From NCBI GenBank assembly GCA_009695205.1, contig SIBK01000007.1, positions 22,343 to 86,342 on the forward strand: a DNA stretch of 64,000 bases, in the 5' to 3' direction. The notes under the pieces are model-generated. The model did no database searches, had not been told where the DNA came from, and worked only from the letters and a program-made list of their open reading frames with translations. The translations under genes and the position numbers were made by a program. Below, piece after piece: positions 1 through 9,301 of this stretch. The DNA is from Pedosphaera sp. Its GTDB lineage: Bacteria; Verrucomicrobiota; Verrucomicrobiia; Limisphaerales; UBA9464. Every line of letters starts with the position of its first letter. Position 1 is the first letter of the stretch.

Positions 1-867
1 CTTGGCGACAGTATCACCTACGGGGGCGAATGGGTGGAATTCGTCGAGACGTGGCTGCGGTTGAAGTTCCCCGGGGCCAGTGTGGGGTTCCTAAATCTGG
101 GTTTGCCGAGCGAGACTGTCTCGGGGTTGTCCGAGCCCGGCCACGCGGGCGGAGCGTTCCCGCGGCCGGGCCTGCACGAGCGCCTCGGCCGTGTGCTGGA
201 AATAGCGAAGCCAGACCTGATTGTTGCCTGCTACGGGATGAACGATGGCATCTATTACCCCTTCGGTGAGGAGCGTACGAAGGCGTTTCAGGACGCGATG
301 CGCCGACTCCGTGAACGCGCGGCCCATGAAGGCGTGCGCGTGCTCCACATAACGCCGCCGGTGTTCGACCCCATGCCCTACGGGGGTCGGACGCTGCCGG
401 CCGGACTCGCGGAATATCCTACGCCCTACGAAGGCTACAACGGCGTGCTCGACCGCTACTCCGAATGGCTCCTCAAACAGCGCACGAACGGCTGGGAAAT
501 CGTCGATGCGCATGGGCCGATGAACCGTTTCCTCGCGGACCATCGCCGGGCGGACCCGAAGTTCCTGCTCGCCAGCGACGGGGTCCACGCGAACACACAG
601 GGCCACTGGCTCATTGCGCGGGAAGTTCTTCGCCATCTTGGGGCGCCCGACGCTCTGGTGTCCGCTGACACACCCGACGCGCTCGCTAAATTCCATCCGA
701 AAGGTGCGGAGGTGCTGAAGCTCGTGCAGCAACGCCAGCGGGCGCAGAAGGACGCATGGCTCACGCACGTCGGCCACGTCCGTCCCGGCATGAGCAAGGG
801 CAAGCCCTTAGCCGATGCCGATCGTGAAGCCGCAGAGGTGACCGAGAAACTGCGAGCGCTACGTTGA
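1..867 (+). CDS. SGNH/GDSL-family hydrolase, 5' end outside the window
   Basis: The frame is open from base 1 and already contains the catalytic GDS block (LGDSITYGG, Ser codon at 10-12), so the true start lies upstream; the GTG at 34 falls after the nucleophile and cannot be the start. Other SGNH blocks are visible: Gly in LGLPSETV (block II), GMND (block III, Asn near base 241) and DGVHANTQGHW near 577-606 (block V, Asp and His). Families of this kind are esterases or deacetylases acting on acylated sugars or small esters. The gene reads toward a DUF1549/DUF1553 protein, a common neighbourhood in Planctomycetes and Verrucomicrobia, so a role in carbohydrate processing is plausible but inferred. 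The substrate is unknown. Confidence 0.85.
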   Translation, partial: LGDSITYGGEWVEFVETWLRLKFPGASVGFLNLGLPSETVSGLSEPGHAGGAFPRPGLHERLGRVLEIAKPDLIVACYGMNDGIYYPFGEERTKAFQDAMRRLRERAAHEGVRVLHITPPVFDPMPYGGRTLPAGLAEYPTPYEGYNGVLDRYSEWLLKQRTNGWEIVDAHGPMNRFLADHRRADPKFLLASDGVHANTQGHWLIAREVLRHLGAPDALVSADTPDALAKFHPKGAEVLKLVQQRQRAQKDAWLTHVGHVRPGMSKGKPLADADREAAEVTEKLRALR

Positions 868-1035
868 AGGGGTGGCGATCGGATCGAGAAGACAGGAATA
901 GATATGTCGGGGTTAACGGTTCGCTGCGATGCAGGATAGGTTTTTAAAAAAGGATTAGACCTCGTTTCCGCAGTTGCCCGAAGCTGGTGGAAGCGCATAC
1001 AAAAGTGGGTGTTGAAATCGTGTTCATCCATCCGC

Positions 1036-3771
1036 ATGCAAACCATTCGGCAGGAACTTCCGGCTTTGGGATGTCGGAGGGAGGCATCTGGACAGTCCTG
1101 GGCCGATCGCAACGGGCATCGACAGGTTGACGCACGCGGTTGGCTTGCGGTTGGGTTCCTTCTTCTGGGTATGGGGTGTGGCCTTGCAAGCTCGAGCTCG
1201 CAGGTCGGTTCAGGACTCACGTTTGAACGGGACGTGCGGCCAATCCTCAAAGCCCATTGTTTTCCCTGTCACGGTGAAGGCGAGAAATTGAAGGGCGGAG
1301 TCGATCTTAGGCTCCGAAGATTGATGCTCACCCACACCGAGTCGGGAACCGTGATGATCCCGGGCAAGCCATCGGAGAGTCTTCTGCTGAAAATGGTAGC
1401 CTCGGGTGAAATGCCTAAATCCGAGAAAAAACTCACACCCGATCAGGTGAATCGCATAGCCCGATGGATTGAAGAGGGCGCCGCGACGTTGCGCCCCGAG
1501 CCCGCCGAGGTTGCAAAATTTTTCATCACAGAAGACGAACGACAATTCTGGTCGTTCCAGCCGGTCCAGAAACCCAGCGTGCCTCCGGTTCGAAACCGGA
1601 CGGCAGCCCGCACGGCGATCGATGCTTTTCTCCTGGCTCGTCTAGAGGCGGTGGGCCTGAATTTTTCTCCGGACGCGGACAAACGCACGTTGATCCGTCG
1701 GCTCACGCTTGACTTGACCGGGCTGCCGCCGACCCCGGAAGAAGTGGGTGCCTTCCTGAAGGACAACGCGCCTCACGCTTACGAAAAAATCGTGGATCGA
1801 TTGCTCAATTCGAATCGATACGGCGAACGCTGGGCCCGGCATTGGCTCGATGTCGCGGGGTATGCGGACTCGAACGGCGGTACCGAAGCGGACTCGGAGC
1901 GAGGCTGGATTTGGAGGTACAGGGATTACGTCATCCGCTCGTTCAATGCGGACAAGCCCTTTGACCAATTCATCACCGAGCAACTTGCGGGCGATGAACT
2001 CGTGACTCCTCCCCACCGCGACCTGCCAGGTGAGGATCTCGACAAGCTCACCGCCACCGGCTTCTTGCGTCTCGCTCCGGATCCGACGGGCGATGGGCCC
2101 CCCGATGCAGACTTGGCCCGGAACCAGGTGATTGCAGACACGCTGCAGATTGTCTCTTCGTCGCTTCTCGGACTTACGGTTCAGTGCGCCCAATGCCATG
2201 ACCATCGGTACGACCCGATTCCCCAGACTGACTACTATCGGTTGCGTGCCGTATTCGAACCGGCCTTTCAGTGGAAGCAGTGGAAGAACCCTGGCCAACG
2301 ATTGGTTTCGCTGATGCAGCCACAGGATCGCGAAGCCGCAGGGTGCATTGAAGTTGCCAGTCTGGAAATCGATGGCCAGGCGACTCGGCTTCATGATGAA
2401 TTCATTGAAAAATTCGTCCAAAAACAAATCGCCATGGTGCCGGAAGATCTCCGTGAACTGGTGATCGCGGCGCGGCGGACTCCCGCGGACAAAAGGATGG
2501 AAGCTCACAAGAAACTACTTCGTGATTTCCCGACGTTCCAAGACCACATCATTTTGGGTGAGATCGATACGGAAGGTGCGAAAAAGGTGGAGGAGATTCG
2601 CCAGAAGGCCGTGGAATTGCGGAAGCTCAAGCCGATGGATCCCATGGTCGATTGCTTGATCGAAGCCCCGGGTAACACAACGGAAACGGTCCTGTTCCAT
2701 CGCGGTGATTATCAACAACCTCGCGGCAAAATCGCGCCAGGAAGACTCACTGTGTTGGAGGGCCGAGCTGGAGGAGACATCCCACTTACTAACGCCCTAC
2801 TCAGCACGACCGGCAGACGATTAGCGTTTGCACGCGCTCTCACCGACGGATCCAACCCGCTGACGCCGCGAGTTCTTATCAACCGGATGTGGCACCATCT
2901 TTTCGGCCAGGGTTTGGTCAGTTCGCTTGGGGATTTCGGTGCACTGGGCGAGCGCCCGAGTCATCCGGAACTCCTGGACTGGCTCGCGAGTGAATTTATA
3001 TACGACGGCTGGCGGTTGAAGGCACTCCACCGGTTGATCGTCACGAGCACCGCCTATCGGCAGGGCTCGGTCAACGCAACCGCTCAGGCAGCGGACCCGG
3101 ACAATCGTTTGCTGGGGCGCATGCGGATGCGCCGACTCGATGCGGAAAGTTTGCGCGACAGCTTGCTGTCCCTGAGCGGACGCTTGAATCTGGTGTCGTT
3201 TGGACCGCCGATTCCTGTCGCCGTGAATCCGCAGGGACAGTTTGTGGTGGGTACGCAAAGCCGTGATCGCAATGGAAACCCGTCGGGTGTGGCAGGATTG
3301 GGAGGACAGGAATATCGCAGGAGTATATACGTTCAGGTCCGTCGATCTATGCCGGTCGGCATCATGGAAACGTTCGACTCACCAACACTCAAACCGAACT
3401 GCGAAGCGCGCTTTTTTTCAACGGTGCCGCCCCAGGCGTTGATGCTAATGAATGACCATTTTGTGTTGAGCACCGCCTCGGATCTGGCCGAACGCCTGCG
3501 CCGCGAACAACCGGATTCTGTTCCCGAACAATTGAATCTCCTGTGGAGACTGACTTATATCCGGGAGGCATCGAACTCCGAGATTCGACGGAGCCTCGAC
3601 TACTTGGCCGCCCAGACCGAAACACTTCGAGTAACGATCACACCGGGGGTGGAGATGAAGACAGACGACAAGAACAAGGTACAACTGCCTGCGGTCGATC
3701 CATCGCTTCAGGCCTTGGCGAGCCTCTGCCAGGTGATGCTTGGATCAAACCACTTCCTTTATCTCGACTAA
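1036..3771 (+). CDS. PSCyt1-DUF1549-DUF1553 c-type haem protein
   Basis: About 911 residues. After a hydrophobic N-terminal segment (FLLLGMGCGLASS, possibly a lipobox) comes a planctomycete cytochrome C domain with a haem site (AHCFPCHGEG, near 1255-1275), then DUF1549 with a second CxxCH (VQCAQCHDHRYDP, near 2180-2210), and a C-terminal DUF1553. Both CxxCH motifs could bind haem. ATG 1036 is taken as the start; GTG 1009 in the same frame is possible. The stop at 3769-3771 is one base before the DUF1501 gene, so the two are co-transcribed. This pair is very common in Planctomycetes and Verrucomicrobia, where links to breakdown of sulfated polysaccharides have been proposed, but the reaction is not known. 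Confidence 0.88.
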   Translation: MQTIRQELPALGCRREASGQSWADRNGHRQVDARGWLAVGFLLLGMGCGLASSSSQVGSGLTFERDVRPILKAHCFPCHGEGEKLKGGVDLRLRRLMLTHTESGTVMIPGKPSESLLLKMVASGEMPKSEKKLTPDQVNRIARWIEEGAATLRPEPAEVAKFFITEDERQFWSFQPVQKPSVPPVRNRTAARTAIDAFLLARLEAVGLNFSPDADKRTLIRRLTLDLTGLPPTPEEVGAFLKDNAPHAYEKIVDRLLNSNRYGERWARHWLDVAGYADSNGGTEADSERGWIWRYRDYVIRSFNADKPFDQFITEQLAGDELVTPPHRDLPGEDLDKLTATGFLRLAPDPTGDGPPDADLARNQVIADTLQIVSSSLLGLTVQCAQCHDHRYDPIPQTDYYRLRAVFEPAFQWKQWKNPGQRLVSLMQPQDREAAGCIEVASLEIDGQATRLHDEFIEKFVQKQIAMVPEDLRELVIAARRTPADKRMEAHKKLLRDFPTFQDHIILGEIDTEGAKKVEEIRQKAVELRKLKPMDPMVDCLIEAPGNTTETVLFHRGDYQQPRGKIAPGRLTVLEGRAGGDIPLTNALLSTTGRRLAFARALTDGSNPLTPRVLINRMWHHLFGQGLVSSLGDFGALGERPSHPELLDWLASEFIYDGWRLKALHRLIVTSTAYRQGSVNATAQAADPDNRLLGRMRMRRLDAESLRDSLLSLSGRLNLVSFGPPIPVAVNPQGQFVVGTQSRDRNGNPSGVAGLGGQEYRRSIYVQVRRSMPVGIMETFDSPTLKPNCEARFFSTVPPQALMLMNDHFVLSTASDLAERLRREQPDSVPEQLNLLWRLTYIREASNSEIRRSLDYLAAQTETLRVTITPGVEMKTDDKNKVQLPAVDPSLQALASLCQVMLGSNHFLYLD

Positions 3772-3772
3772 T

Positions 3773-5233
3773 ATGAATTCTGCAGCCTGTTTGCCGAAGG
3801 ATCTCTGTTCCCGACGCCATTTTTTCGGCGCGAGCTCCTTTGGCCTGGGTTCAACCGCGCTCGCGTGGCTGCTCCAAAAGGAAGGCTTGTTGGCCGAGCC
3901 CTCGCGGCCGGAGTTGGAACAACAGATATACGATTTGACGCCCAAACCGGCCCACCACCCGGCACGGGCGCGGGCGATGATTTCCATTTTGATGATCGGT
4001 GGACCCAGTCAAATGGACCTGTTCGATCCGAAACCGTTGCTCAAGGAATATGAAGGGAAGAAATTCCCCGGAGAACTCAAGTTTGACAACGCAGGACAGG
4101 CCAGCGCGAAGGTGTTGCCGTCGTTCTGGGAATTCAAAAAGCACGGACAATCCGGAACGGAATTGTCGTCATTGCTGCCCCATCTGGGTGACGTCGTGGA
4201 TGATATCTGCGTGATTCGATCCATGCACACGGGCGTGAACAACCACGGACAATCTCTCTATGCACTTGCGAGCGGACGCATCACATCGGGAGCTCCGACC
4301 TTGGGTAGCTGGATCAATTATGGCCTTGGCTGCGAAAGCCAGGAATTACCCGCCTATGTCACGTTAACTCACCCCACCGGGACGCCGCTGCTGGTAGACC
4401 AGCATTGGACCAATGGCTGGCTGCCTTCGATCTACCAGGGAACCATGATCCGCCCGAGAGAACCGCGCATTCTGAATTTAGACCCACCTCCCCATCTGCG
4501 CGGAACCGCCCAGGAACGACAACTCGACTTGCTGAGAGAATTGAATCAAGAGCACCAGCTGGAACATCCCGGTGAACTTGATCTCGGAGCTCGGATCGCG
4601 AGTTATGAACTCGCCGCACGCATGCAAACCGCGGCCAAGGAAGCGATGGATATTACTCGGGAAAGCGAGGTCACTCAGCGGCTCTACGGGATCGACAATG
4701 AACGGACTCGCGACTACGGCACGCGGTGTTTGATCGCACGCCGCTTGGTCGAGCGCGGCGTTCGCTTCGTACAGATCGTCAACAACGGCCAGAGTTGGGA
4801 TCAGCACAGCGGACTCATCAAGGCCTTGCCCGACCTGTGCGCCAAGAGCGACCAGCCAGTCGCGGCATTGATCAAGGATCTCAAATCCAGGGGTCTCCTC
4901 GACAGCACATTGGTCCACTGGGGCGGCGAGATGGGCCGATTGCCTGTTATGCAGAACGATCTAGGCAGGGAGAAGGTGGGTCGCGATCACAACACCTACG
5001 GGTTTACGATTTGGCTTGCAGGGGGCGGGATTCGTGGCGGCATGACCTATGGCGAGACGGACGAATGGGGTCATCACGCGGTCAAGAACGTGGTCACTCA
5101 GCATGACTATCATGCCACCCTCCTTCATTTATTTGGGCTCGACCACACACGACTCCTCTACCGGCACGCGGGTCGGGAACTCACTCTGACCGACAAGAAG
5201 GCGGCTCGAGTTGTCCGCGAGATTCTGACGTAA
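3773..5233 (+). CDS. DUF1501 protein with a twin-arginine-like signal
   Basis: About 486 residues. The N-terminus has an RR motif (CSRRHFFGASSFG) followed by a hydrophobic stretch, suggesting Tat export. The body has DUF1501 features: GGPSQMDLFDPKP, VIRSMHTGVNNHG, WDQHSG, WGGEMGRLP and GRDHNTYGFTIWLAGGG, with His/Asp groups resembling metal-binding positions of the alkaline phosphatase/sulfatase superfamily. ATG 3773 is preferred because it lies just after the upstream stop; the longer frame from TTG 3740 overlaps that gene. Partnered with the DUF1553 protein upstream. Biochemical function is not established. A second DUF1553/DUF1501 pair lies at 36674-40513. Confidence 0.88.
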   Translation: MNSAACLPKDLCSRRHFFGASSFGLGSTALAWLLQKEGLLAEPSRPELEQQIYDLTPKPAHHPARARAMISILMIGGPSQMDLFDPKPLLKEYEGKKFPGELKFDNAGQASAKVLPSFWEFKKHGQSGTELSSLLPHLGDVVDDICVIRSMHTGVNNHGQSLYALASGRITSGAPTLGSWINYGLGCESQELPAYVTLTHPTGTPLLVDQHWTNGWLPSIYQGTMIRPREPRILNLDPPPHLRGTAQERQLDLLRELNQEHQLEHPGELDLGARIASYELAARMQTAAKEAMDITRESEVTQRLYGIDNERTRDYGTRCLIARRLVERGVRFVQIVNNGQSWDQHSGLIKALPDLCAKSDQPVAALIKDLKSRGLLDSTLVHWGGEMGRLPVMQNDLGREKVGRDHNTYGFTIWLAGGGIRGGMTYGETDEWGHHAVKNVVTQHDYHATLLHLFGLDHTRLLYRHAGRELTLTDKKAARVVREILT

Positions 5234-5261
5234 CCGCCGAACGCGGGTGTAAGGCCACCCC

Positions 5262-5399
5262 ATGCTGCGCCCTCTCGAAATCTCCGACGACCCTCTCGAA
5301 TTTGATGGGTTCCGAGTCCGGTTCCACGACTGGGGCTCCTGGGAAAAGCATCGGGAGGATTCCCTGCAGTTCTTTGTGCGACAGTTGCCGTTAACTTGA
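5262..5399 (+). CDS. Possible 45-residue hypothetical protein
   Basis: A short ATG-to-TGA frame in the gap between the DUF1501 gene and the convergent aminopeptidase gene. The product is acidic and aromatic (DPLEFDGFRVRFHDWGSW) and looks more protein-like than a random frame, but no family is recognised and no clear ribosome site is seen. It may be the remnant of a longer gene or chance coding. It ends four bases before the aminopeptidase stop. Confidence 0.22.
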   Translation: MLRPLEISDDPLEFDGFRVRFHDWGSWEKHREDSLQFFVRQLPLT

Positions 5400-5402
5400 G
5401 TT

Positions 5403-6689
5403 TCATCGGCTCATCAATTCCTCGATGGCATCCGCTTCGATCGGGATCTTAGCCATGAGGTCGACCACGCCTGTCTCGGTAATCAATACATCATTCTCCA
5501 GCCGCACCGCCATTCGTTCCTCAGGAATATAAATCGCGGGTTCAATGGTCATCACCCAACCGGGAGCGAAAGGCTCCGTTGTGAATCCGATGTCGTGGAC
5601 ATCAAGCCCGAGCGGGTGGCCCACTCCGTGCATAAAGTACCGTTTCATCGCTGATCTTTCGGGACCTTGCTTTCGGAGATCGCGGAGAGACAGGAGCCGC
5701 AGATCCACGAGTTCCTTTTCGATCATTTCTTCCGCAGCCTTCTGCCAATCCTTATGACGACGTGCAGGACTGAGTTCTGCCATCAATCCGCGAAGGACGC
5801 GGAGGACGGCGTCGTAGACACGACGCTGGCGGGGGGTGAACCGGCCGTTGACGGGAATCGTGCGAGTGAGATCCGCATTGTAATTTGCGTAACTGGCGGC
5901 TACGTCTAGCAGCAGCAGATCGCCCGCGCGACAGGTCTGATCATTCTGAATATAGTGCAGGACGCACGCGTTTCGGCCGCTGGCGATGATTGGGTTATAG
6001 GCAAAGGCGGCGTGGCGCCGGGTAAATTCATGGATAAATTCGGCTTCGATGTCACATTCGTTCACTCCGGGGCGGGTGAACTTGGCGACTCGGCGAAAAC
6101 CCGCTTCCGTGATATCGCAGGCCTGCTGCAACAGGTCGATTTCCCAATGCGATTTAACGACGCGCAAGCGATGCAGCAGTCGGGCCAGCCGGTGGTATTG
6201 ATGGAGGGGGTACTGTCGGCGCATCTCTTCCACGAAGCGCATTTCCCGCGTCTGGACATTGCTTCCGGACCGCTTGTGTTCGTTGGTATTTAGGTAAACA
6301 TGCTCCGCCTCGCACACCAGGCGGTGCATCATTTGCGGAAGCGCCGAGGTCCACTGAATATTCTGGATCCCACTGATCTGACGCGCCTCGTCTTTCGTCA
6401 GTTTGTGACCCTCCCATACGGCGATCAAATCGCTGGTTTCGCGGAGGAAGAGGATTTCCCGAAGACTGGGATCGTCGGCGTCGGGGAAGAGCAGCAAGGT
6501 GGATTCCTCCTGCTCCACACCCGAGAGGTAAAACAGATCCGAATTCGGCACTATCCGCAGCGAACCATCGGCATTGGTTGGTAGAATGTCATTGGCATTC
6601 AGAATGGCGATCGAGTTGGGCAGCTGCAATCGCTTCAGCCGTTGCCGGTTGTCAATGAAGAGTTGCGGGTCAATTGCAGCGTGTCTCAT
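5403..6689 (-). CDS. pepP: Xaa-Pro aminopeptidase (peptidase M24, aminopeptidase P type)
   Basis: 428 residues from ATG at 6687-6689; the frame is open further upstream, but the aminopeptidase P N-terminal domain starts here (RHAAIDPQLFIDNRQRL). The N-terminal domain includes SDLFYLSG. The C-terminal pita-bread fold shows the metal ligands in order: Asp in LLLDVAASYANYNADLTRT (two), His in FMHGVGHPLGLDVHD, Glu in TIEPAIYIPEE and Glu in VRLENDVL. It should remove N-terminal residues preceding proline, using two metal ions, in the cytoplasm. Divergent from purL with a 134-base shared upstream region. Family assignment is firm. Confidence 0.93.
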   Translation of the reverse strand: MRHAAIDPQLFIDNRQRLKRLQLPNSIAILNANDILPTNADGSLRIVPNSDLFYLSGVEQEESTLLLFPDADDPSLREILFLRETSDLIAVWEGHKLTKDEARQISGIQNIQWTSALPQMMHRLVCEAEHVYLNTNEHKRSGSNVQTREMRFVEEMRRQYPLHQYHRLARLLHRLRVVKSHWEIDLLQQACDITEAGFRRVAKFTRPGVNECDIEAEFIHEFTRRHAAFAYNPIIASGRNACVLHYIQNDQTCRAGDLLLLDVAASYANYNADLTRTIPVNGRFTPRQRRVYDAVLRVLRGLMAELSPARRHKDWQKAAEEMIEKELVDLRLLSLRDLRKQGPERSAMKRYFMHGVGHPLGLDVHDIGFTTEPFAPGWVMTIEPAIYIPEERMAVRLENDVLITETGVVDLMAKIPIEADAIEELMSR

Positions 6690-6823
6690 ACCGAGGGTAG
6701 GGTGAGGGGAGATTCGATTCCAAACAAGGATGACGGCGCGGGTTGATCGGTTCTGAATGAATTTCGCTTTCGCAATTTCGACCGGCTCCCCTAGCCTTGT
6801 CGCCTCGGTGGATTGGGCGGGGA

Positions 6824-9205
6824 ATGAGTTCCGCACCACCGTTGGCTTCCAACTTTGAATTGCTGCCGATGATCGATCCCGCCATCACTCCTGAGCTAGT
6901 CGCAAAGCACAACTTGACCCCGGATGAGTACCAGAAGGTGCTGGAAATCCTGGGTCGGACCCCAAGCTACACCGAATTGGGGATCTTCTCGGTGATGTGG
7001 AGCGAGCATTGTTCGTACAAAAATACGCGGCCCGTTCTCAAATCCTTCCCGACGCGATCCCCGCGAATACTGGTTGGTGCCGGGGAAGAAAACGCCGGGA
7101 TTGTCGACATCGGGGATGGTCTGGCGATCGCGTTCAAGATCGAGTCCCACAATCATCCGAGTGCCGTCGAGCCGTTCCAGGGTGCGGCGACGGGTGTGGG
7201 TGGCATTGTACGGGATATCTTTACGATGGGTGCCCGGCCGGTGGCTGCGATCAATTCACTGCGGTTCGGGGATTTGGGGAATCCCCAAGTGCGACATCTG
7301 TTCAGCGGAGTGGTGCATGGCATTGCCCACTACGGCAACTGTTTCGGCATACCCACGATCGCTGGCGAGGTCTACTTCGACAAATCCTACGAAGGCAATC
7401 CACTCGTGAATGCGTTCTGTCTGGGCGTTCTTCGACACGAGCAAATCGCGAGGGGAGCCGCGAAAGGGATCGGGAACCCCGTGTTTTACGTGGGTCCCGC
7501 GACGGGACGGGACGGCCTGGCCGGAGCCGCATTTGCCTCTCAGGACCTCACCGAAGAATCGGCGGAGAAGCAGCGCGGCGCTGTGCAGGTTGGCGATCCA
7601 TTCATGGAAAAGCTTGTCTGCGAAGCTAGTCTGGAGCTTCTCGCCACCGGGTGTGTGGCTGGGATCCAAGACATGGGGGCTGCGGGACTAACCTGTTCCA
7701 CGTGCGAGACTGCGGCTCGTGCAGGGACGGGAATTGAGATTGAGTTGAACAAGGTTCCGCAGCGTGCCCCCGACATGACTTCGTACGAAATCATGCTGTC
7801 CGAGTCCCAGGAACGTATGCTGATCATCGTGCACAAGGGCCGGGAGGCGGAGGTAAAGCGGATTTTTGAGAAATGGGACTTGCCCTGGGCTGAGATCGGT
7901 TTCGTGACGGATACCGGACAAATGGTGGTGCGCCACAACGGTCATGTTGTTGTGGACGTCCCAGCAAAGAAGCTGGCGGATGAAGCCCCGGTCTATCATC
8001 CGGAAGCTCGGATTCCTGAATACTTGACCGCCGTTCGCGCCTTTCGTCTCGATGGCGTTCCCCAAACTGTCGACCCGGTGCCGGATCTTTTGGCGCTCTT
8101 GGCCGACCCTTCCCTTGCCTCCAAGAATTGGGTTTACCGGCAGTATGACCACATGGTGCGCGACGGATCTATCGTATGCCCGGGGAGTGATGCCGCGGTG
8201 ATTCGGATCAAGGCGGATTCAATTCCCCCGATGTCGGAGGATCTCCGAGCGAAGGTGACGCCCTTCTCCGGTGAAAAGCTCGTGGCCATGACCGTCGATT
8301 GCAACGCCACGTACGTCTACTTGGACCCGTACGAAGGGGGAAAAATCGCCGTGACGGAGGCTTGTCGTAATCTGGCGTGCTCCGGAGCAACCCCTCTGGG
8401 TGCCACTGACAACCTCAACTTCGGAAGCCCCCAAAACCCGGAGATTTTCTGGCAGCTTCGCGAATCCGTGCGAGGGCTCGCCGAAGCCTGCCGGGCCTTT
8501 GATGCACCCGTGACCGGTGGCAACTGCTCTTTGTATAATCAACGGGGCGCCCTCGGAGCGATTGACCCCACGCCAACGGTTGCTGTCGTGGGCTTAATCG
8601 AGAAAATTGAACACGTTACAACCCAATGGTTTAAGGATGCTGGTGACGCTATTTTGCTCCTTGGCAATGTCGTGAATTCCGCCGACCCGCTTCAAGGTCT
8701 CGGAGGGAGTGCCTGGCTGCGCGTCGCCCGCGGCTTGAAGACGGGCTCGCCCCCTCCGTGCAATCTTGAGGAAGCCCGTATCCTGCATGACGGTCTTCGC
8801 AGCCTGATTCGAGGCGGAAGTATTAAGAGTGCCCACGATTGCAGCGAGGGAGGACTTGCCGCCTGTGTCGCCGAATCCTGTATTAGTCAATTGATCGCAC
8901 GAGAAACGCCACGACTCATCGGGGCGACATTGGATCTAATAGTCATTCAACAAGCCCTGAAAGATGGAATCCGGCTGGACGCGTTCTTGTTCGGTGAAAG
9001 CCAAAACCGGGTGGTGGTGACCACTGAAATTCTCGCAGTGGGAAAAGTCCTCGCTCAAGCCAAAATCCTCGGCGTCCCAGCCGCTGTCATTGGCCGCGTC
9101 GGGGGTGATCACTTGAGGATTCAGACGGAGATAGGCCAATTTAGTTGGGCACTGACCGATCTGCACGATGGTTGGTGGAATTCCATCGCACGCGCGATGG
9201 ACTGA
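6824..9205 (+). CDS. purL: Phosphoribosylformylglycinamidine synthase subunit PurL
   Basis: About 793 residues, slightly longer than usual small-type PurL (~740). It performs the ATP-dependent fourth step of de novo purine synthesis with PurS and PurQ, neither of which is in this window. Signature segments are intact: [61 protein letters not shown] and [16 protein letters not shown] 6824 is chosen; ATG 6869, at the start of a more conserved region ([11 protein letters not shown]), is a good alternative. No frameshift or stop is seen, in contrast to the next gene. The last codons overlap a longer frame of the downstream protease gene, which probably begins later. Confidence 0.95.
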   Translation: MSSAPPLASNFELLPMIDPAITPELVAKHNLTPDEYQKVLEILGRTPSYTELGIFSVMWSEHCSYKNTRPVLKSFPTRSPRILVGAGEENAGIVDIGDGLAIAFKIESHNHPSAVEPFQGAATGVGGIVRDIFTMGARPVAAINSLRFGDLGNPQVRHLFSGVVHGIAHYGNCFGIPTIAGEVYFDKSYEGNPLVNAFCLGVLRHEQIARGAAKGIGNPVFYVGPATGRDGLAGAAFASQDLTEESAEKQRGAVQVGDPFMEKLVCEASLELLATGCVAGIQDMGAAGLTCSTCETAARAGTGIEIELNKVPQRAPDMTSYEIMLSESQERMLIIVHKGREAEVKRIFEKWDLPWAEIGFVTDTGQMVVRHNGHVVVDVPAKKLADEAPVYHPEARIPEYLTAVRAFRLDGVPQTVDPVPDLLALLADPSLASKNWVYRQYDHMVRDGSIVCPGSDAAVIRIKADSIPPMSEDLRAKVTPFSGEKLVAMTVDCNATYVYLDPYEGGKIAVTEACRNLACSGATPLGATDNLNFGSPQNPEIFWQLRESVRGLAEACRAFDAPVTGGNCSLYNQRGALGAIDPTPTVAVVGLIEKIEHVTTQWFKDAGDAILLLGNVVNSADPLQGLGGSAWLRVARGLKTGSPPPCNLEEARILHDGLRSLIRGGSIKSAHDCSEGGLAACVAESCISQLIARETPRLIGATLDLIVIQQALKDGIRLDAFLFGESQNRVVVTTEILAVGKVLAQAKILGVPAAVIGRVGGDHLRIQTEIGQFSWALTDLHDGWWNSIARAMD

Positions 9206-9253
9206 GGTTGGGGAGGCGAATAAGGCGTGCTTCCGACCGATTGGAAGCCGACC

Positions 9254-9301
9254 TACTCACTAATGAGTATCCATTTAGGAATAAAGATACTCATTTTGAG
9301 T
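9254..9301 (+). promoter_or_regulatory. Mutually exclusive hairpin arms ahead of the protease gene
   Basis: Four short complementary arms alternate: TACTCA (9254-9259), TGAGTA (9264-9269), TACTCA (9288-9293) and TGAGT (9297-9301). Arms 1 and 2 pair with a four-base loop. Arms 2 and 3 form a longer perfect 10-bp stem (AATGAGTATC at 9262-9271 with GATACTCATT at 9286-9295) followed by TT. Arms 3 and 4 pair with a three-base loop. It could be the purL terminator, an attenuator, or an operator for a dimeric regulator. Seen in sequence; function inferred. Confidence 0.35.

Noticed and set aside
1642..2508. Minus-strand 288-codon frame within the DUF1553 gene
   Set aside because: Shadow of a gene with strong domain evidence on the plus strand.
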